Of a stretch of DNA of 64,000 nucleotides, positions 48,845 through 60,760 are shown one piece after another. This DNA is from Paramecium octaurelia (taxonomy: Eukaryota > Ciliophora > Oligohymenophorea > Peniculida > Parameciidae). Numbering within the stretch: the stretch's first letter is position 1; the number at the start of each line of letters is the position of its first letter. Location of the stretch: the NCBI GenBank assembly GCA_905182995.1, contig CAJJDP010000001.1, forward strand, positions 516,001 through 580,000, in the 5' to 3' direction. Below the pieces are notes generated by a model. It was not told where the DNA came from. It did no database searches and saw nothing but the letters and a program-made list of their open reading frames with translations. A program made the translations under genes and the position numbers.

Positions 48845-49885
48845 TCAATTAAAATATTATTGTTGCTGACTAGATAAGTAAATATCTTGTAAAAATGAGA
48901 ACATCAGAAGACCTCCCAATAAGGTTATCAATCCTGAACAGAAGAATTCTATAACGTTAGAAACCTTACTGTTCCTTCCTGTCATTTATGATCTTTTAGA
49001 ATCCACTTTTTATATACCAATTTCATTGGGTTTCTCAATTTAATTAATGTTTTCCTACAACTACTTTATTTATTGTCTTTATTCATTATAGATGATAAAG
49101 ATGTTTTAGAATTTATTCTCTGCTTCATCCAATTAATTTTAGAGATTCATTATGGCTTCTTAAATTTCCTCAATCAACTATTTTTTATTTCTTAATTATT
49201 GGTCCATGGTTTTAATCATTTACTCATTGTCAGATATCAATAATTATTACAATTCATTGATGTTATCTTGATTGATTTCTTTATCCAATATATTCTTAAT
49301 TTCATCGATCTCCTAATTGACTTAATCAAATTCTAAATTTAATTTTTTTTCCAACTCTATGCTATTCTATAGTCTTTATGAGTCATTTCTTGCCTTTGTG
49401 GACTTATTATAATATTCTTAATAAATATCTTTAAGTTCTTTATCATTTTCTTAAGTTACTACTTCCTCATACTTGCTTAAAATCTGTTGATATTCTAACT
49501 ATTTTTAATCCCATTCCTATTTTTATAAGATCTCTTAATCAGGTTAAAGTTTCATAGTGAACACATTTTAAATTTCCTGTTTTTTTTTTAATTACTCTTC
49601 GAGCTAATTGACTTCTTGATGCTATTTTAGCAGCATTTACTCAAGCTATTCCTTCTTGGACTCAAGGTCTTAAATTGCATTTTTTTTAAGGTCAATTTCA
49701 GATACAGAATTAGAATCATTAGCATCATAGCATTAGTTTTCATTAACATCATCAATCTTGAATTCAGCATTATCGATTGCAGAATCATCTCTATCTTAAG
49801 ATTTGAAGATTTGGGACTTTGTTTAATTATTGAGCATATTAATGACTTGAGATTTAGCTATCTCGTTTACTTCTTGATCTTCCAT
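48845..49885 (-). CDS. Tail-anchored coiled-coil (golgin-like) protein
   Basis: Intronless, 347 codons. Residues ~70-300 are nearly continuous coiled coil (LESKKEQLEQMLLKQHQEV; EEIQEAIMNLQNQLDEAENK). Near the C-terminus a single hydrophobic helix (FFCSGLITLLGGLLMFSFLQ) is followed by about 14 polar residues, the topology of a tail-anchored protein facing the cytosol. By analogy with golgins and SNARE-like tethers it may tether vesicles; no GRIP or SNARE motif is seen. Confidence 0.7.
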
Positions 49886-50092
49886 TTTCATAAATTACAA
49901 ATTTTATTAATGTCATATAATTGAGATTATCATATATTCAATATAATATTACTAATAATTTAAAAATTGACTATGATTAACTAGTAAATTGAGTTCAAAT
50001 TAAGGTTTTAAAAAAATGGGCTCAAAATTTGCTAATTTATATAAGCACATTAGAAAAGTAGTTAAATAATTTAAATTATTTAAATAATTAAT

Positions 50093-52266
50093 ATGGAAAG
50101 TTTTGGAGACGATGTTTAACTTTAAAAAATACTCCTTATTGCGACATTAGTCTTTCAGTTTATTATGACTCTATATTTGAGATCTTTAAACCATTAAATT
50201 AGTAAGTAGTTTAGGCTGATGCAAAATATGATAACCCCTATAGAATAACCTCCTTCAAATGGAAAAAATACAGTTAATTAAATGAATAATAATCAAAAAT
50301 CCGCTTAGAATCCTCAAAATTAACCTAATTTTAAAGATTCTCCTAGTCCTAATTAACCACAGGATGGGGAAAAGCTGGTGGGTTTAATTTAATAAATTGG
50401 TCCACTCCAAAAGGATATAAACACACTAGATAGTTAATTTTAGAAAGAAAAAGAGTAACAGAAAAGCCTAATAGAATAATAACTTAAAATAGCTGAATAA
50501 AAAATGGAAGAAAAATTCAAGAAAGAAATAAGTTCAGAAATTAAAAAAATGGTTGATGAATTTCAATAAAAAATAGAAAAACTATCTGCAGATTTCTAAA
50601 ATGATATAAATTAAAAAAATGATAAATTCTAAGAACTAAATGCTGAAATATAGGAACTGAAATAACAAAATGATAATACAATTTAAAAAGAAATAAAATA
50701 ACTAAATGATTAAATATAGAAACTGAAATAACAAAATGATGATAAAGTTTAAAAAGAAATATAATAACCAAATGCTGAATAATAGGAACTGATATAACAA
50801 AATGATGATAAAATTTAAAAAGAAATAAAATAACTAAATGCTTAAATATAGGAACTGAAATAACAAAATGATGATACAATTTAAAAAGAAATAAAATAAC
50901 TAAATGATTAAATATAGAAACTGAAATAACAAAATGATGATAAAATTTAATAAGAAATATAATAACTAAATGCTTAATAATAGGAACTGATATAACAAAA
51001 TGATGATAAAATTTAAGAAATGAAATAACTAAATGCTTAAATATAGGAATTGAAATAACAAAATGTTAAAATTTAAGATGAAATAAAATAACTAAATGGC
51101 TAATTTTAAAAAGAATAACTAAATGGATAAATATTGGAATTGTAATAACAAAATGTTAAAATTTAAGAGGAAATACAAGTTAAAATAGAATAACTTAATG
51201 GTTAATTATAATTGGATATAAATGGTAAACTCTAGGGAATCAAATAACAAATTATTACTCAATATAATTAGGATTTAGAAATTCTGAAATAAAGACAATA
51301 TGAAGAATATTTAGACCTAAGAAATCAAATATAAAATTTAGGAAATCTCTAAGAAAAAATAGAACAATTAAAAAATGACAATTAAGTAATTAAGGAAGAT
51401 TTGAAGAATTTGAAGAAAAAAATTCTTCCATCTCCATCTCCATCTCCTCCTCCAATTCCATAAGATGTTACAATAATACCTTCCCTGTATAATAAAACTT
51501 GCAGGGCTAGATCTGTGGAGGCTTAGTATAGAGATTTTGTCAGTGACATTTTAAACTAAAAAGATTTGATTTTAGATTATGGTATGAATAAACTTGAAAT
51601 TAAAACTTAATTAAAGAAATATCTAAATGGTATGAGGAGAGCAAGGGGAGATGGTAACTGCTTTTATACATCTTTTGTGTTTTAGTATTTAGATTTCATG
51701 ATCAATAAGACAAAAACTGATTAATTTGAATAATTATTTTAACAGATATCAATGCTACCATTTGAAATATATTATTAAAATGAATTGTTTAACCAAACTG
51801 ATTTTGATATTTTGAGATAGAAATTTGTTGCAATTTGTAAAAAACTAAGATCAGTAAATGAATTAGAGAGATAAAATTTATTTTTTTAATATTTCAAAGA
51901 TGAAGAAAATGAATTTTATGGTTTATCAATTGTATTCCTAAGAAATTTGGCTTTCAAATTTTGTTTGGAGGATTCAGAAGTTAGTGGAACCTTTTAAACC
52001 TTAGGCTTGATTTTAAAGGATTAATTATTAGAATGGGAATTCGATTGCTAAAATAATGAAGTTGTAATAAATTTGCTGAGTCTAAAATTAAACATGTAAA
52101 TATTATGCTATATATTAGTCAAACGATCCTTTTTTAGATTGAAAACTAAAACTTAAAAATTTTATAATATAATGAGTGTTCTAACCCAATGCTTAAAATC
52201 TACTTACTGTTTCGACCTGGACATTATAACATTGGAGTTCCAATAGTCTAATAGCAATAGGAATGA
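50093..52266 (+). CDS. Membrane-anchored coiled-coil repeat + otubain-type OTU deubiquitinase
   Basis: 717 residues, one 20-nt TAG intron near the 3' end, exon sum 718 codons. Order: N-terminal transmembrane helix (ILLIATLVFQFIMTLYL, residues ~12-30); Gln/Pro linker; long coiled coil with internal repeats (nt 50636-51180); a PSPSPSPPPIP hinge; then an OTU peptidase domain of the C65 (otubain) type. Catalytic motif RRARGDGNCFYTSFVFQYLD places Asp and the nucleophile Cys523; the C-terminal LLFRPGHYNIGVP gives His704, about 180 residues later as in otubains. The His motif appears only after removing the intron. Predicted to cleave ubiquitin chains at a membrane surface. Confidence 0.82.
50636..51180 (+). 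repeat. Intragenic tandem repeat, 66-nt unit
   Basis: Within the otubain gene the block starting CTAAATG recurs at 50636, 50702, 50768, 50834, 50900, 50966 (exact 66-nt spacing), then at 51029, 51092 and 51119 with shortened units. Each full unit codes 22 residues of the type LNAQIQELKQQNDDKIQKEI, mostly Gln from TAA/TAG. The units are imperfect and in frame, so copy number can change without breaking the protein. Confidence 0.9.
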
Positions 52267-52924
52267 TATTATGATTAATATTAGAATTTTATAAAATTTA
52301 CTAAATCAATATTACTTTGCAATAAGAAAATTGTTATAAAAGAATAAAAATGATATTCAAGAACATCAGAAAACAAAATATTAAAAAGATTGAAAGATTT
52401 CTTGTGAAAAAGGGATTTTAAAAGATTTTTGCTTCTTGATTATTCAAAACACCAAAAGCAGTTATATTCTTTTGAAAAAGTGAGAGTAATTTATTGAAAA
52501 CAAGAAGAGAAATTGAAGAATTAATTCTATTATCGAATATATATGAATTGGATAATTTGTTTTAAATCAATGTTTATCTTATTTTCGTTGGCTGACTTTT
52601 TACAGACTAGAACTAAATATTTGAAATAAAAAAGGAAATAAATACTAATAGAGTTCTTTTAAATTAATATTAGATTTTAGCTAATATGATAGGATAAATT
52701 CTCAAACATCCTTTATAATTGGGTCTATTTTATTTAGAATTTAAATATGCTTATTCTTGCTTCTTTTTCATATAAACAAGAATTTAATTTATTTATACCC
52801 AATCTTATTTTATAAGTTCTAAGTGAAAATGAGAGTTTCCATTTATTATGAAAGGGATATATGTATTGTTTATATGATATTTGAGTTTCTCAAAAAATAG
52901 ATAAACATATATTAAAGGAAAAAA
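52267..52924. other. Intergenic, nothing supported
   Basis: About 650 bases between convergent genes; A+T-rich with frequent TGA. No gene or RNA recognised. Confidence 0.4.
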
Positions 52925-53422
52925 TCAATCAACTTATATTTTTAAGGCATAAACTTTTTTCTTTTTTTTTAAAATCGTATATTCTCTTTTTTTTTTGGGT
53001 AATTGTTGCATCTGAGGTAAATCTATTGAAAACTATCTGACTTCTGATTTGCAGTTGTTTGGGCTTGATTGATGCTTTTGTTAAATGTCTGAAAATAAAA
53101 AGGAATTTATAGTTTTTTTCCTTAATGGAGTTATAGAACCAGGGCTTTTAAGTTTCAATTAATTAAATGAGGATTGTTCAATTGTACTATTGAAGTAATC
53201 ACCAGACTTAGCTACATTTGATTGGTTTCTTCTTTAATGGGAATATGGTTTATATTTTGTGTATATAAAGGGCATATATTTACGTTCGGTAATTTAATCT
53301 ACATTGTTGAAACTAAAAATCTAATCGTTTTGTCTATTTGAAAATTCATTTCTATGAGAAGGGGTTAGTGAATGGAATTTATTAATGTGAAGACTCCTAT
53401 TTTTGAATTAGCATGAATTCAT
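52925..53422 (-). CDS. Basic Ser/Asn-rich protein, unknown
   Basis: Intronless, 165 residues. Starts MNSCQFKNRSLHINKFHSLT, is polar and Ser/Asn-rich in the middle (KLKSPGSITPLRKKTINSFL) and ends in a strongly basic stretch (LPKKKREYTILKKKKKVYAL). Likely disordered; SP/TP sites suggest a kinase substrate. It lies 48 bases downstream of the cNMP-binding gene on the same strand. Confidence 0.5.
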
Positions 53423-53470
53423 TAAAATATCGAAAGCACAAAGGAAATAAAAATAATAAATGAGAATAAA

Positions 53471-54744
53471 TCATTTAGTTTTTTTCCAAACATTAGTTGA
53501 TCTGAGTTTAATTTGATTTAACAAATAAGTAGTTTTATCGAATTTACCGTTTGCATGAATTCTGACTTATTCATGGACACTGCTAGATTTCTATAGAACA
53601 GTAGGAGTATTTGAGTAGCGCATGTCTTTTCTTGTAAAATCGTGGATTTGCTAAAATGAAATAGACTAATGAGTTTTGTTCTTATCTTAACTTTTTCTGA
53701 TAATTCTTTGCAACAATTAAGCTGGAGATCTGATAGCTTTCAGAGATTCCGATCTATAAATCCTCTAATAGTCTTCATTTAAATTTAAATTGAGTTTGAG
53801 AGGCGTATCTCTTTTGAAATACTTGTTAGAATAATCAAACGGGATGAGATCCAAAAATTATTTCTTTTAAATCCTATAGAGTTTAACACTTGTAAGACTT
53901 TTAGCTGAGTGACTCCTAAATTAGGTAAGTATTTCATCATCCCCAAAGCTCTCCTTGCATCCCAGGATTGAAAGAGGCAATTAACTTTTATTTGATGTTC
54001 TAAATAGCTAGATTTAGCCATCAATAATAATATAGACTGAGTCAACGGGATCCCCTTGATGATAGATTACTTAATTAGGAATAAAGTTCAATTCTTGGAT
54101 CTCAGAAGATAACATCTTTACGGTTTTAGCACTCCATTTCTAAAAGAGTGGAATGGTGCTTAGATTGGAAAACCTTTCTGATTCCCTCTTCTTTGTTTCT
54201 TAATCTAAACATATGAGTATTCTTATTTACCAATAATCCTTCTGTATGTTTCTCGCTTGATGACCAGAAGGTGAGATTTCTCAAGCGGTAAGATTGTTTA
54301 AGAATGCTATTAATCAAACATCATAACTTATTCTCCAAAATATTGTCCTATTGATAAGTACCCTTGTGGAATCAAATTAGGAAATAGTTTGTCTATGGTC
54401 CTTTATCTTAAATTTATTCAGTTTGCTTACATTTCAGTTGGTAAATGTATATTGGCCATTTAATTGTTTGTAAGGATCAGGAATTTTCCAGTAAGTATGA
54501 AGTAAAACTTAGAACATTAATCTCCAATATTCACTAGTGGTTCATAAGGAACTGGACATTCATATTGTAGTTCTTTTAGAATTTTATAGTATTGTAAATC
54601 TCCAATTTCCTTATTCATATTTCTAAAGAATGTGAAATCTCTCAATTTAGAATGAATTAATTCTATGTCATATTGAGTTTTAAACATTGATCTTTTGTTT
54701 ACTGATTGTATCAACTAATACATATCATTTTCTGAAATGTTCAT
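53471..54744 (-). CDS. Protein with two cyclic-nucleotide-binding domains
   Basis: 405 residues; introns of 24 nt (AAG) and 32 nt (GAG) give 406 codons. Domain 1: VNIGDQCSKFYFILTGKFLI then PQGYLSIGQYFGEQVMMFDQ and PLEKSHLLVIKRETYRRII. Domain 2: VIYHQGDPVDSVYIIIDGQI then LGCKESFGDDEIL, SAKSLTSVKLYRIQKKQFLD. Both have the beta-roll GD and FGE/FGD elements, but the phosphate-binding RxAA motif is absent in domain 1 and replaced by HSAKSLT in domain 2, so ligand binding is uncertain. There is no kinase domain or PKA-R dimerisation domain. The tail is basic and Ser/Thr-rich. Confidence 0.8.
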
Positions 54745-54789
54745 AAAATAATAAAATTTCATACTATAAATCGAGCATTCATTAATTAA

Positions 54790-55266
54790 ATGTAATTGGA
54801 AAATCCTAAACCACAAATTTTTCAAACCGGCAATTTTGAATTCACTCAATAATATATTAAAAGAAAGCAACAAGAATATGACCCAGATGTTGAAGACCCC
54901 ATTGATGAATATGAAATTTTTGATTTAGTTAAATCAATTAAGGATCCTGAACATTCATTCACTCTAGAATAATTGAATATAGTCAATCCCAGTGACATTT
55001 CAATATAAGGAAATCGAGTAATGGTGTATTTTACTCCTACTATTCCTCATTGTTCTATGGCTCAAACAATTGGACTTACTTTAAAAATTAAATTGATGAG
55101 AAGTTTGCCTAAAAATTATAAAATTTATGTCGAAATAAAGCAGAACATGCATATCAAAGAAGTGGAATTAAATAAATTGTTCTAAGACAAAGAAAGAGTG
55201 TTGGCTGCCATTGAGAATTAATAATTGTTAAAGATAATCAATTTTGGAATTTAAGGATTAAGATGA
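54790..55266 (+). CDS. CIA2: CIA2/MIP18 (FAM96) cytosolic iron-sulfur assembly component
   Basis: Intronless, 158 residues, close to the usual ~160. Motifs: DPIDEYEIFDLVKSIKDPEH, FTLEQLNIV, then YFTPTIPHCSMAQTIGLTLK with the reactive Cys, then LRSLP-type KLMRSLPKNYK and KERVLAAIENQQLL. These match CIA2B/FAM96B along the whole length. The protein works with MMS19 and CIA1 to deliver Fe-S clusters to nuclear and cytosolic targets such as DNA polymerases and helicases. Confidence 0.95.
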
Positions 55267-55746
55267 ACCATGAAACCCCATATTTTTATCATCATTATTT
55301 TATTGATAACAAATAATTATAATAATAACAAATGAATAAATTATAAGATTCATAGAAAATATGTCCTAATGGATTAGGTGTTAAAAAAATTTATAAGGAT
55401 TCGTTATTGATTTAGTAGATTAAGTAGTATTTCTATTTTATTTGGAATGCAAATAATTAAAAAAAATTAAAAAAAATTGTTTTCTCTATAAAAATAGAAT
55501 TTGAAATTTATGATTGTAAAGATTAATCTAATCATTTGGTATCCGCATTCATCAAATTCAATCTATCAAGTATTGTAAATGATTAATTTAAAATATTACA
55601 TATCTAGAAGGAAATATTATGTAGATAACAATATTTATAATTTAATAAATAAATTAATTAAAGAGAATGTCGCTGTTATGTTAATAAATAGAATATTTTT
55701 AGAGATACTTAACTTTAATTATAGATCTTTAAATAATATAAATATA
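55267..55746. other. Intergenic, nothing supported
   Basis: Very A+T-rich spacer between convergent genes. A plus-strand open frame at 55579 has no protein-like features and sits partly antisense to the next gene. Confidence 0.4.
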
Positions 55747-58700
55747 TCATATATATTCGCTTTTGAATTCTGAAGGCTTTTCTTCTACAAATTTAAGATG
55801 TCTCGTTAAGCAGTACCTTCTAACATATCTGAATATAATTAACAAGACTAAAACTCCTAAGATGCCGCATAAGATATATATAGCTAGCATCCAATCATCG
55901 TTAGTATCATCAGTTTCAGTCAAATCTATTTTTAAATTAATTTTGGCTTATTGGAAGGCCAAATCATAAGCAATCAAATCTTGGAGTTGTTTATTAGATG
56001 AAAGACTTTTAATTTGGAGCTAAGAATATATTAAATAGTTTTACATAATCATGAAGAGTAAAGATTGTTCTGTTATTAGAACTATCAACCAAAATAATTG
56101 AGTTATTATTATATTATTGAGTGTAATGGAATTTTGAGAATGAAGATCCCAATTAAATCACATTAAAATATGGGATTATTAAAGATGATTTTGACTTGTC
56201 TTCAAAATCATAAAAAGCAGCATAATGATCATCGTCATCCTCATAGATGCATACTAATATCTATTGTTCAAATAAATATGTTTAAATTGGAGTTGAGTCT
56301 TAAATATTAGTGAATTACAAAACTAACTCTGAGTATTCCTTATTAAAATATATCAAATATATTGGACCATCAACACTTGATATTATATATTAATTTTCCT
56401 TGTATTCACATATTTTTGAAAATTCTACAAATTTCAATGCGAAGTTCTATTCAGTCGAAATCAAATTGTCTAATAAATCATATGTGTGTATCTCTTTCAA
56501 TTCATCGTCTACCATAATCACTTATTTTGATGTTAATAATATTATGTGATCATTGCTGAATTAGAAATCTTTTATATCATCAATTTCTTTTTTTCCATTA
56601 AATTTAAAGTTGATATAGATTGAGAATTGTATACCTGATATTGATTAGCTTATCACTCCTGCTTTCTTACCTTAATCAAATTTGATACTAATTAATTAAT
56701 CTGATGTTGCTGTAAAATCAATATTCTTTATTTATTCTGGTTTTGATTTTAACCCATAATAAATAGACTTGCTGCATACCAAATAAAATTATATTTGATC
56801 TTACTCTAAAGAGAAACAATCTTTAGTATTACTTACAATTGTTTAACAATTACTGTCTGAACAAAGAAACAATGTAGGGTTTAAATAAGCAACTTTTTGA
56901 TTGTTTCCAATATAGATTAGATCAGTCAACCCTGTATTAATCCAACTGGGTTATTGTTAACTCTTACTGACTCTCTAAATGATCTCAAATTCATCTTTAA
57001 CATTGGTGCCAATATTTGAGATTGGTCCATCAAAAAGCAATGCTTAATCAATTTACACTGTGCCATCATTGATTTGATAATCTGATTCATTGTAAGGCAA
57101 TGTTTGCAATTTCAAAATGTCACCAATAACCTTAACCTTTACATCAACAGAGTTATTTTAATAATTATTGAAGATTACATTGGCATAGGTGAATCTGGAA
57201 TAGACATCTCTCTCCACAATAGTATTGGGTGTAAATAATAAAATTGAACTATAAGCAAATAGATTATTATCTATAAGTAATAGTTCATAACTTTCAAATG
57301 TCAAAACCAAGAACTTTTATTAAATCTTCTAACTGATGACTTATTAGGGCCAACTTGATAAAGAAAGTTCTGAGTAGATCTAGAATTAAAGTATTTAAGA
57401 GTTATTGTAATAATACAAATGAGTTTGAGTTTATAAATATTTCCCATTTTCCAATTTATCCAAATCTAATTTGCCTCTCAATATTCTATTCTCATAAACT
57501 TGCGCTGATTTCTCAGTCAACACAATCAATTAACTATTTACATAATTAATATTAATAATTTTGTCTGTAAATGCCTTAGAAAATGATTAATACCAACCAT
57601 TATTAGAATTGCTGAGTAATAAAAGATTATTTTTTTGATCTACCAATGCAATCTCACTTGAAAAGATACTAAGCATTGTACAACCAACATTAAGTATGCT
57701 TTATTGTTACAATTATTGATTGATGATTTAACTTATAATTACTTGAGTATCATTAAGGATAACAACAATACTTTGTTACAATTGAAAAGTAGTCACATTG
57801 TTCACTTATTGTAAAAGAGTATTGTTTTGATATATAAACAAACTTCCTTAGGATATATACGCAACTATTATTTGATTATCAACCACAGATCCTTGGACAT
57901 TTTTACTGTCTGATGGAAAATTTGAAGTTATGAGTGCTTCTTTTTCAAATTTAAGTTTATCATCAACATCAAATTTTTGTGAGTATAACTTTTTGTCTTG
58001 TTAATAGATTATCACTATAGATTCATCCAAATAATTCAGTAATGCCAGCAATTGCTTATTTGATATCTATTTTTCAATGTTCCAAGAAATTGGGCCATCA
58101 ATTTCTCCCTGATCACTTATTACAACATTAGGTCCTGAAACATAATTGACTACTTAATATTGACTGCCATAAAAATCGGTTTCTCCAGAAGCCAAAGCCT
58201 ATAATCCCTTTTCGACAACATAAAATTAATCGTAAGATAGCTTGAATTAGGATATTTCATTGGATTAAATTAAGTAGTATCCTTTAATGGAGCCAATGGA
58301 TATTTAATTATTCACCACTTGAATCACATCATCATCATAATTTACTGGATACAATTAACCATATGATACGAAAAAACAAGAATCAAAATTTTTATTAAAG
58401 ATGCTGGTATTATTTAAAATGATATATCGATTGGTTGCTTAGAGTTGGGATACTTTTAACTGAAATACTTCAATCTCATTTTAATTAACCTTTCTTAAAG
58501 TACCACATTAAATATAAAAAGTATCATCTAAAATAGTCATAAATTCTGGAGTATTTTAGCATTTATGATCATATTCGAATATACCATCATCTTATGTATA
58601 TTAAATCACTTAGTGTTCATTTAGTATATACACATTTTTTTCATCCTTAAGTACTTAAATGTAATTGGCTAAAGTCTATCTTTCCATTTTCAACTATTCG

Positions 58701-59269
58701 TCAAAAAATGTTAAATATCCTGGAGACAATGCCAGTATTCCACCGTAGAACCCTAAAATTTGAGTGAATTCAAGGTTTTGGTCGTTATTGTATGAAACAT
58801 AAGTGCCATTCTACAATATAAAATAAATTGAAGTAAACGAGCAATCAACGACAAATTGATTATTTAAGTAGGTTAAGGAAGTGCATTTAACTTATTATTG
58901 TATTTCAACACTTTCATATCTAGGTTCTGAATTAAACTAAAATAAATTGTGGATTTTACTTATTTATCATAATATATAGTATAGACTGAGTAAGTGTTCT
59001 ATGCTTTTTAGGTTAAGATATCGACTCTCTATTAATAATCAAAAGGAGTAAACATAGAAGTTACTTGAATCACACTTTCATTATTATCAAGTTTAAGAAC
59101 ACTCTATAGAGGCAGCTTTTCTTTCTATTAATCATATTTTTCGATTCCTTTAGCGTAATTCTCCAAGATCTATTCAATTATATGCTATTTATACTTTTAT
59201 CTCATCTTTGTTGAGCACATAAGTTATTGAATACACAACATAGATAAAAGAGAACAAGACAATATACAT
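55747..59269 (-). CDS. Large type I membrane protein with beta-rich ectodomain
   Basis: About 1,150 residues. A signal peptide (MYIVLFSFIYVVYSITYVL) is split from the mature part by a 25-nt TAG intron. The ectodomain is built of short beta-strand segments (FYGGILALSPGYLTFFDEQL; GSVVDNQIIVAYISQGSLFI) that recall a WD/beta-propeller-like receptor, but no standard repeat motif is clear. Near the C-terminus one transmembrane helix (WMLAIYILCGILGVLVLLII) precedes a basic cytosolic tail ending PSEFKSEYI. At least one further intron lies near 58860; others were not mapped. Likely a surface or endosomal receptor; unknown ligand. Confidence 0.55.
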
Positions 59270-59314
59270 ATAAATATTTACAATTAAATTTATTAGTAAA
59301 TATAATTAAATAAT

Positions 59315-59659
59315 TCACTTTCTTCTACTCACGGCAGTTATTGGTCTCTTATGTTATTGTTATTACTATTTCGCATCCATACCCATTGCCTCTAAATCCT
59401 CTAAAACATTTCATAAGCTAAAAATACCTTTTAAAACAACCCAAACATGAGTATTCTCTGCCAAAGTACTACTAATTATTGCATTCAAATCGACCATTTC
59501 TCCATTTTCTAATTTGATCCCTTTCGTCGTCGAATTTATCTATGAGTAGAAGTGACTATGTCTAAATATAGCCACATCTCCTAACCATTTCACTTTCTGC
59601 AATCCATCTCCACAATTTATAGCGAATTATTTATCCTTTATATGTACTTCTATTTTCAT
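59315..59659 (-). CDS. Small conserved-looking protein, 105 aa
   Basis: Two exons with a 27-nt TAG intron, 106 codons. The core CGDGLQKVKWLGDVAIFRHS with KGIKLENGEMVDLNAIISST and ENTHVWVVLK has the look of a conserved eukaryotic ciliary or cytosolic domain that I cannot name with certainty. The C-terminus is Gln-rich (TAA/TAG) and basic. Confidence 0.55.
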
Positions 59660-59680
59660 ATTTTATATAAATTAATTTAA

Positions 59681-60539
59681 TCAAAGTTTCTTAAGCAAAC
59701 TCTTAATTGCATAGATGCCCAACAAAAAATAGTTTTCCTTCCACTTTAATTGTTTATTCTATCTTTTTATCTGATATTCAATTTGATTCAAATTATTTTT
59801 TAATTCTGCCAATTTCCTTTATCCATTCCATTACTTTTCTTTTATCTCCATTATTTTATTTTATCTTTATAAATAAACCTATAAAAACTAATCAGCCAAC
59901 TATTTATAAGTAGATTCCAACTATTTATCAAATTCTTCCTACGTTTTTTGATCATAACTCAGTTTTTTATCAACTTAATTAACTATTGAACAAATATCTG
60001 AACTTAAAAAATGATAAACTAAATCTGTTTTCATTTTTAGTTTCTTATTCTTATCGATTCTTTTATTCTGCTCTTCAATCTTTTTTAAGATTATATTCTT
60101 TTCTTATTATAATGGTTAATCTTCTATTGGAACTTACTGAATTGCACGAGTAACTTACAAATAGTGTTCATAAAACAACTTTTACTATGAAATCATATGA
60201 AATAATTACATCAATTAGATCATTTCTTGACCTGTCTGTAAATATTATGGCTTTTTTCTTAAAGTTTTAAATTAAACTTAAATTCTTCTCTGCTTGTAAC
60301 TGTAACTCTTAACAGTTATATTTACCTTTGGCTTAGATGGTTTATATTGAACTAACGAGAAAGCAATTATAGTCTTCCTCTTTATATATGGTAATGAGAT
60401 CCTATTCTTCATCATAATAAGTAAAACTATCTAATTCAAATTGAGGTTCCATTGAGCAGAACAAATCAACAAAGTCTTAATATTTGGAATATCTCTTAAA
60501 GGTGTACTCCTTATCTATCAATACCACTTTTAATTTCAT
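59681..60539 (-). CDS. PB1-domain protein with coiled-coil C-terminus
   Basis: About 261 residues; introns of 26 nt (CAG) and 47 nt give 262 codons. The N-terminus MKLKVVLIDKEYTFKRYSKY and the acidic FTYYDEEQDLITIYKEEDYN form a PB1 (Phox/Bem1) fold, a small dimerisation domain whose OPCA motif (YYDEEQDLITI..EED) binds a basic partner cluster. The remainder is charged coiled coil (LKKIEEQNKRIDKNKKLKMK) ending SLLKKL. Probably a scaffold; partner unknown. It follows the previous gene after only 21 bases on the same strand. Confidence 0.7.
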
Positions 60540-60642
60540 AAAAGAAAATATAATTTCTTTTACAAAAGAATACTATTTTTAATAGGAATTAACTTAAATA
60601 ATAGTTAAAATAATTAAATTATTCTTTTTATATCTTATACTA

Positions 60643-60697
60643 TCATTCTAGCATAGCTAATTTATCTGTATATTCGTTTTATTCTTATTGTTACTAA

Positions 60698-60760
<63 letters not shown>

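Noticed and set aside
50541..50879. Minus-strand 112-codon hydrophobic frame with internal repeats
   Set aside because: Antisense to the 66-nt coding repeats of the otubain gene; its periodicity is a mirror of those repeats.
50636..51180. CRISPR-like array of regular repeats
   Set aside because: Repeats are in frame, contiguous without unique spacers, and lie inside a eukaryotic coding sequence.
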